From: Burkholderiales bacterium UBA954
GTDB taxonomy: Bacteria > Pseudomonadota > Gammaproteobacteria > Burkholderiales > Burkholderiaceae_A
DNA: 13,610 bases
Direction of reading: 5' to 3'
NCBI GenBank assembly: GCA_002293155.1
Contig: DBCQ01000015.1
Span: 19,033-32,642 of the forward strand
Position 1 is the first letter of the stretch; each line of letters opens with the position of its first letter. Positions 8,187 to 13,610 of the stretch are shown one piece after another. Under the pieces are notes generated by a model. That model searched no databases, was not told the origin of the DNA, and saw only the letters and a list, made by a program, of their open reading frames with translations. Both the position numbers and the translations under genes were made by a program.

Positions 8187-8210
8187 TTAAAAATCGGGCA
8201 AAATGCCCAT
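8187..8210 (-). other. short hairpin and 7-codon uORF in the rpsB leader
   Basis: The minus strand carries GGGCA-TTT-TGCCC followed by GATTTTT, a small hairpin with a five-T run. The same bases read as an ATG-to-TAA mini-ORF encoding MGILPDF. If transcription starts near 8221, both would lie at the very 5' end of the rpsB leader, upstream of the three-helix element. The stem is only 5 bp and a ribosome site is weak (GAGG 11 nt upstream), so any attenuator or leader-peptide role is speculative. Confidence 0.25.
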
Positions 8211-8227
8211 GTCGACTGCAACCTCGC

Positions 8228-8257
8228 ATTTTAATCCCTTATGGCCATTAGCTTCAA
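8228..8257 (-). promoter_or_regulatory. candidate sigma-70 promoter for rpsB
   Basis: On the minus strand TTGAAG (8257-8252, 4 of 6) and TAAAAT (8233-8228, 5 of 6) are 18 nt apart. Transcription would begin near 8221, giving a leader of about 125 nt that includes the folded element before rpsB. The -35 box lies inside the first codons of the divergent map gene, so the two promoters would interfere. No better-spaced pair was found in the spacer, but stronger boxes deeper within map cannot be excluded. Confidence 0.35.
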
Positions 8258-9062
8258 ATCTAGTTCTGAAATTGCTGCAATGCGGGTGGCCGGCCGCCTT
8301 GCCTCCGAGGTGCTGGACTACATCGGGCCCTATGTCAGAGCCGGCGTCACGACCGACCAGATCGACAAGCTCTGTCACGACTTTATGGTGGGGGTCCAGG
8401 GCACCATCCCAGCGCCCCTGAATTACTGCCCTCCGGGCTATAAGCCCTACCCCAAATCGATCTGCACCTCGATCAACCACCAGGTCTGCCACGGGGTACC
8501 TGGCGACAAGGTGCTCAAAAACGGCGATATTCTTAACATCGACATTACCGTGATCAAGGATGGTTTCCACGGGGATACAAGCCGCATGTTTACGGTAGGC
8601 GAACCCTCGATTGCGGCCAAGCGGCTCTGCGAAGTGACCCGCGAGGCGATGTGGGCAGGAATCTCGCAGGTGGCCCCAGGTAAGCGTCTTGGGGATATTG
8701 GGGCCGCAATCCAGCGGCTTGCCGAGGGTGCGGGCTACTCAGTCGTGCGGGAGTTCTGCGGCCACGGGATCGGGCGTGGGTTTCACGAGGAGCCCCAGGT
8801 CCTTCACTACGGTAAGCCCGGCACAGGCCTTGAGCTGAAAGCTGGAATGACCTTCACCATCGAGCCGATGATTAATGCAGGTCGGCCCGAAATCCGTGAA
8901 CTGGCCGACGGCTGGACCATCGTCACCAAAGATCACAGCCTCTCGGCCCAATGGGAGCACACCGTCTTGGTCACCGAGACAGGCGTAGAGGTCTTAACCG
9001 TCTCTGAGGCAAGCCCAGACCGAGATCGGGCGGCCCCGGCCCTCACGGCCTCTGCCGGTTAG
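8241..9062 (+). CDS. map: type I methionine aminopeptidase
   Basis: MetAP removes the initiator methionine from nascent proteins at the ribosome exit. The 273-residue protein has all five metal ligands of the pita-bread fold: D101 and D112 (in NIDITVIKDGFHGDTSRMF), H175 (GHGIGRGFHE), E208 (TFTIEPM) and E239 (WEHT). H84 (VCHG) is the substrate-contacting His. The N-terminus MAISFKSSSEIAAMRVAGRL closely parallels the E. coli protein. An in-frame TAA lies three codons upstream, so ATG at 8241 is secure even though no Shine-Dalgarno precedes it. About 20 extra residues at the C-terminus, rich in Ala and Pro, follow the catalytic core. It is divergent from rpsB and 4 nt upstream of glnD, an arrangement also found in E. 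coli. Confidence 0.98.
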   Translation: MAISFKSSSEIAAMRVAGRLASEVLDYIGPYVRAGVTTDQIDKLCHDFMVGVQGTIPAPLNYCPPGYKPYPKSICTSINHQVCHGVPGDKVLKNGDILNIDITVIKDGFHGDTSRMFTVGEPSIAAKRLCEVTREAMWAGISQVAPGKRLGDIGAAIQRLAEGAGYSVVREFCGHGIGRGFHEEPQVLHYGKPGTGLELKAGMTFTIEPMINAGRPEIRELADGWTIVTKDHSLSAQWEHTVLVTETGVEVLTVSEASPDRDRAAPALTASAG

Positions 9063-9066
9063 ACCC

Positions 9067-11664
9067 TTGGTCGCAGCAAGCGACATCAGTTCCATACGCA
9101 GCGCGCTTAAAGCCGCGCGAGAGCAATCTGCAGCCCTATGGACGGCCCACGCCAACCCTGCGACCGCCCTTACGCGGCACTCGCGAGATGTCGACCTAGC
9201 GCTCAGATCCCTCTGGCAACTCTGTGCAATCCCGGGCGCAACCCTCGTTGCGGTAGGCGGTTATGGCCGAGGCGAGCTCTTTCCCCACTCAGATGTTGAC
9301 CTGCTCATCCTGATGCCGCAAGACTACAACGAACACCAGGTCGCCCCATTGGTCGAGCGGCTTGTTAGTAGCTTTTGGGATATCGGCCTTGACGCGGGCC
9401 ATAGTGTTCGCTCGGTCTCTGAATGCATCGAGCGGGCCCAAGACGATCTTAGTATCGCTACAGCATTACTTGAGAGCCGCTGGATTGCAGGCCCTCGGGC
9501 CCCTTTGCAAAGCCTGAGGAAAAAATGGTTTGAAGCGCTCAACATCAAAGAGTTTGCACAAGGCAAACTTCTTGAACGACAGCAGCGCCATGGCCGGCAT
9601 CAAGACACACCCTATAGCCTAGAGCCTAACGGCAAGGAGAGTCCCGGAGGGCTTCGTGATCTTCAGGTCCTGCGCTGGGTGACCACTGCGTTTGGTTACG
9701 GCCATCGGTGGTCGGATCTCGCAAAAGCGGGCCTCATAACCGAACGCGAGGCCGGCGAACTGCGGCGGGCGCAGAGACTTATGCAGTTGATTCGAGGGCA
9801 GCTCCACCTCGCCGCCGGACGTCGCGAGGATCGTCTCGTATTTGATCTTCAGAACGCCGTCGCTGAGCGGCTAGAGATTGGACCTAAAGCGGGACGCAGG
9901 GCGAGCGAGGTATTGATGCAACGCTACTACCGCGCCGCAAAAGCAATCCTGCAGATCAGCTCGATGTTGTTAGCGAACCTCGAACCACGGTTGTTCCCCT
10001 CCTCGGCTGTTTTCCCCACAGCCGCCGAACCCCGACAGATCGATGATGAGTTTCAAGAGACCTACGGGCTTTTAGAGATGCGGGATCCCGATCTCTTTAC
10101 CAAGAAGCCTGCCGCAATGCTTCGGGCATTTCTTACGCTGCAAGCGCATCAAGAACTCCGGGGCATGTCAGCCGCGACTCTGCGTGCGCTATGGAATCAG
10201 CGGGATCTGATTAATGCCGCGTTTCGGAAAGACCCCGATAACCGGGCTTTGTTTTTAAAAATTCTCCAGCAGCCCCGCGGAATTGTTCATGGCTTACGGC
10301 TCATGAATAACCTAGGCGTTCTTGGTCGTGTTCTGCCCGTCTTTCGAAAAATCGTGGGCCAGATGCAACACGATCTCTTCCATGTCTACACCGTCGATCA
10401 ACACATCTTGCAGGTGATACGGAATCTTCGACGATTCACCATGGATGAGCACGCCCACGAATTTGCGCTCTGCAGCCGCCTGATGGCGGAATTCCACTGG
10501 CCATGGGTCTTGTATATCGCCGCACTTTTCCACGATATTGCGAAAGGCCGTGGTGGCGATCACTCGACGCTTGGCAAAACAGAGGTTAGACGGTTTGCAC
10601 AGCAGTACGGAATTGATCAAGAAAACCGTCGACTGCTTGAGTTCCTCGTTGAGCATCACCTCACGATGTCTCAGATTGCCCAGAAGCAGGATCTTGCAGA
10701 TCCCGACACAATTCAACAATTCGCCAATCTTGTGCAGACCCCAAAACGACTCACAGCACTCTACCTACTGACGGTTGCCGACGTCCGCGGTACGAGCCCC
10801 AAGGTCTGGAATAACTGGAAGGCACGCCTCTTGGAAGAGCTCTATCACCGGACCTTAAATCGCCTGGCTGACAATCCTTCAAGCACCCGACAGAAGCAGG
10901 AAATGCCGCAGGATGCCTTTCATGTCAAGACACAAGAGGCCGAGCGATTACTCCAACTCCATGGTCGTGAACCAGATTCTGCGAAAGATTTCTGGAGGGG
11001 CCTTGAGCTCCAATACTTTCTTCGGCATGAACCGAGCGAAATCGCCTGGCATGCCCGGCTTCTCGCAAAACGCGCCGCAGAAATCAACCCGATTGTGATT
11101 TCCCGAGTCGCCCCCAATGGGGCCGGTATCCAGGTCGTGGTCTATCAGCCCGATGAGCCCGATCTGTTTGCAAGAATATGCGCCTACTTTGATGGCCAGC
11201 ACCTCAATGTGCTGGATGCCAAAATTCACACGACGAGCACCGGTTACGCAATGGATACCTTCATCGTTGATCAACGCGAATTCTCCGAGCACCAGCGGGA
11301 GATGGTGAGCCTAATTGAGGCCGGCCTCGGCGAGACCTTAACCAACAAGAATCGCCTTCCCACGCCAACCAAAGGCCGAATGTCACGCCAATCCCGCTAT
11401 TTCCCAATTCCGCCGACGATTGATCTTCAGCCCGATTCAAGGGGGCAGTATCACGTATTAAATGTAACGGCTGCGGACCGCACGGGTCTCTTATATGCAA
11501 TCGCCAAGACGCTCGCCGAGCATCAGATTCGTTTGCAGACCGCGCGCGTTATGACCCTGGGTGAACGCGCGGAAGATGTGTTTCTAATTCAAGGAGAGGC
11601 TCTCGCCGACAATAAGCAACAGATCTTGCTTGAGGCCGATCTCTTAAGGGCGATCGCTGCCTAA
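9067..11664 (+). CDS. glnD: PII uridylyltransferase / uridylyl-removing enzyme (bifunctional)
   Basis: GlnD senses glutamine and adds or removes UMP on PII proteins (GlnB/GlnK), setting the activity of glutamine synthetase control and the NtrBC system. The 865-residue protein has the nucleotidyltransferase motif [18 protein letters not shown] at 64-81 with D76 and D78. An HD phosphohydrolase domain has HD at 489-490 ([15 protein letters not shown]). Two C-terminal ACT domains lie at about 689-757 and 795-862 and bind glutamine. Domain order and length match the family. The start is uncertain. TTG at 9067 is the best candidate, giving a 4-nt gap after the map TAG, but there is no visible ribosome site. 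The frame stays open upstream to 8998, with CTG at 9004 and 9052 as alternatives, and no ATG lies early in frame. Re-initiation after map is plausible. The 3' end overlaps galU by 21 nt, tail to tail. Confidence 0.95.
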   Translation: MVAASDISSIRSALKAAREQSAALWTAHANPATALTRHSRDVDLALRSLWQLCAIPGATLVAVGGYGRGELFPHSDVDLLILMPQDYNEHQVAPLVERLVSSFWDIGLDAGHSVRSVSECIERAQDDLSIATALLESRWIAGPRAPLQSLRKKWFEALNIKEFAQGKLLERQQRHGRHQDTPYSLEPNGKESPGGLRDLQVLRWVTTAFGYGHRWSDLAKAGLITEREAGELRRAQRLMQLIRGQLHLAAGRREDRLVFDLQNAVAERLEIGPKAGRRASEVLMQRYYRAAKAILQISSMLLANLEPRLFPSSAVFPTAAEPRQIDDEFQETYGLLEMRDPDLFTKKPAAMLRAFLTLQAHQELRGMSAATLRALWNQRDLINAAFRKDPDNRALFLKILQQPRGIVHGLRLMNNLGVLGRVLPVFRKIVGQMQHDLFHVYTVDQHILQVIRNLRRFTMDEHAHEFALCSRLMAEFHWPWVLYIAALFHDIAKGRGGDHSTLGKTEVRRFAQQYGIDQENRRLLEFLVEHHLTMSQIAQKQDLADPDTIQQFANLVQTPKRLTALYLLTVADVRGTSPKVWNNWKARLLEELYHRTLNRLADNPSSTRQKQEMPQDAFHVKTQEAERLLQLHGREPDSAKDFWRGLELQYFLRHEPSEIAWHARLLAKRAAEINPIVISRVAPNGAGIQVVVYQPDEPDLFARICAYFDGQHLNVLDAKIHTTSTGYAMDTFIVDQREFSEHQREMVSLIEAGLGETLTNKNRLPTPTKGRMSRQSRYFPIPPTIDLQPDSRGQYHVLNVTAADRTGLLYAIAKTLAEHQIRLQTARVMTLGERAEDVFLIQGEALADNKQQILLEADLLRAIAA

Positions 11665-12534
11665 CCACGCTGAAAACGCACTACCAATTTCTGCATGTCG
11701 CTTGGCTAGGGTAACCGAGGCCTGCATATAGCCGAGTTTCGCACCGCAATCGAATCGTCTGCCCTCAAAACGGTAGGCCAGCACCTCTTGCTCGTGAATC
11801 AGCCGGGCAATGCCATCGGTGAGTTGAATCTCACCGCCCGCGCCAGGGGCCTGCTGCTCTAAGAGATCAAAGATCCTTGGCGTCAGAAGATAACGGCCAA
11901 CGACGGCAACATTGGAAGGCGCCTGATCGGGTGCAGGCTTTTCAACGATCGCAGTGATCTGGGCGGTGCGAGAATCTCTAGGTGTTGAGGCCACAATGCC
12001 GTATTTGGAGGTGTCCGCTCTGGGAACCTCTTCGACTGCGATCACACTAGCCTGCGTTTTGCGATAGACCTCCACCATCTGTCGCATGATGGGGTTTCCA
12101 TCTGGCCCTGCATCCATCAGGTCGTCAGCCAACAACACGGCAAAGGGCTCCTCGCCTACAACGGGCCGCGCGCAGAGTACCGCATGGCCAAGACCCAAGG
12201 CCTCAGCCTGCCGAATATAGATGCAATTGATGCTCGCCGGTGCAACACGCCGCACGACCTCTAGCAATGCGGTCTTGTTTTTCGCTTCAAGCTCGGCCTC
12301 TAATTCATAGGCCTTATCAAAATGATCTTCGATCGCACGCTTAGAGCGGCCGGTGATGAAGATCATATCGGTGATGCCTGCACTTGCCGCCTCTTCAACC
12401 GCATATTGAATCAACGGCTTATCGACAACCGGCAGCATCTCTTTGGGGCTTGCCTTTGTGGCGGGCAGAAAGCGTGTTCCAAGGCCTGCGACCGGAAATA
12501 CAGCTTTGCGAACTGGGGGAGCAGAGTTTGTCAT
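11644..12534 (-). CDS. galU: UTP-glucose-1-phosphate uridylyltransferase
   Basis: GalU makes UDP-glucose from UTP and glucose 1-phosphate, the donor for LPS, capsule and other envelope glycans. The 296-residue protein shows the nucleotide-binding [20 protein letters not shown] (14-33) and [13 protein letters not shown] (37-49). It also has LADDLMD (135-141, with D137/D138), IVEKPAP (196-202), [10 protein letters not shown] (213-222), GEIQLTDGI (234-242) and [12 protein letters not shown] with K266. Length is typical of bacterial GalU. It begins 38 nt after ligA, so the two are probably co-transcribed. The ATG lacks a clear Shine-Dalgarno. Its last six codons and stop lie inside the end of glnD on the other strand, leaving no room for a separate terminator. 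Confidence 0.97.
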   Translation of the reverse strand: MTNSAPPVRKAVFPVAGLGTRFLPATKASPKEMLPVVDKPLIQYAVEEAASAGITDMIFITGRSKRAIEDHFDKAYELEAELEAKNKTALLEVVRRVAPASINCIYIRQAEALGLGHAVLCARPVVGEEPFAVLLADDLMDAGPDGNPIMRQMVEVYRKTQASVIAVEEVPRADTSKYGIVASTPRDSRTAQITAIVEKPAPDQAPSNVAVVGRYLLTPRIFDLLEQQAPGAGGEIQLTDGIARLIHEQEVLAYRFEGRRFDCGAKLGYMQASVTLAKRHAEIGSAFSAWLGSDRP

Positions 12535-12572
12535 GGCTGGGAGTGTACTGAATGTAGGGGCTTCATGAGTGC

Positions 12573-13610
<1,038 letters not shown>

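Noticed and set aside
8187..8570. 127-codon open frame antisense to the 5' part of map
   Set aside because: It mirrors the map coding sequence, has no family resemblance or ribosome site, and map is clearly the real gene.
11650..11657. GCGATCGC palindrome at the glnD/galU junction
   Set aside because: It resembles the cyanobacterial HIP1 octamer, but a single copy inside coding sequence has no support as a functional site.

Overview
The window looks like core chromosome of a betaproteobacterium, most likely Burkholderiales. The evidence is protein similarity to textbook Proteobacterial families and the gene order rpsB-tsf-pyrH-frr-uppS-cdsA-dxr-rseP-bamA. Escherichia coli has the same block, but with dxr before uppS. 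Base composition and codon use look even throughout. No insertion sequence, phage gene, tRNA, rRNA or CRISPR array was seen, and no stretch above 150 bases lacks a gene.

Region 1 (1-8094, minus strand) is one long gene train reading right to left: ribosomal protein S2, elongation factor Ts, UMP kinase, ribosome recycling factor, undecaprenyl-PP synthase, CDP-diglyceride synthase, DXP reductoisomerase, the site-2 protease RseP and the N-terminal part of BamA. Genes are tightly packed, with two overlaps (uppS/cdsA 22 nt, dxr/rseP 4 nt). The train links translation capacity with nucleotide, isoprenoid, phospholipid and peptidoglycan-carrier supply and outer-membrane assembly. Two control points are visible. 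One is a structured rpsB leader whose closing helix abuts the Shine-Dalgarno sequence. The other is a strong intrinsic terminator between rpsB and tsf, followed by a possible tsf promoter.

Region 2 (8095-8240) is the divergent rpsB/map spacer. It holds the rpsB leader, a candidate rpsB promoter overlapping the map start codon, and a short hairpin/uORF.

Region 3 (8241-11664, plus strand) is map (methionine aminopeptidase) and glnD (PII uridylyltransferase/uridylyl-removing enzyme), 4 nt apart. glnD appears to use a TTG start.

Region 4 (11644-13610, minus strand) is ligA (C-terminal half only, entering from the right edge) followed by galU. galU converges on glnD with a 21-nt tail-to-tail overlap.

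I found no previously undescribed system. All eleven complete genes and both partial ones belong to well-known families. The parts that merit a second look are regulatory: the rpsB leader, the rpsB-tsf attenuator region, and the unusual translation starts of map and glnD.
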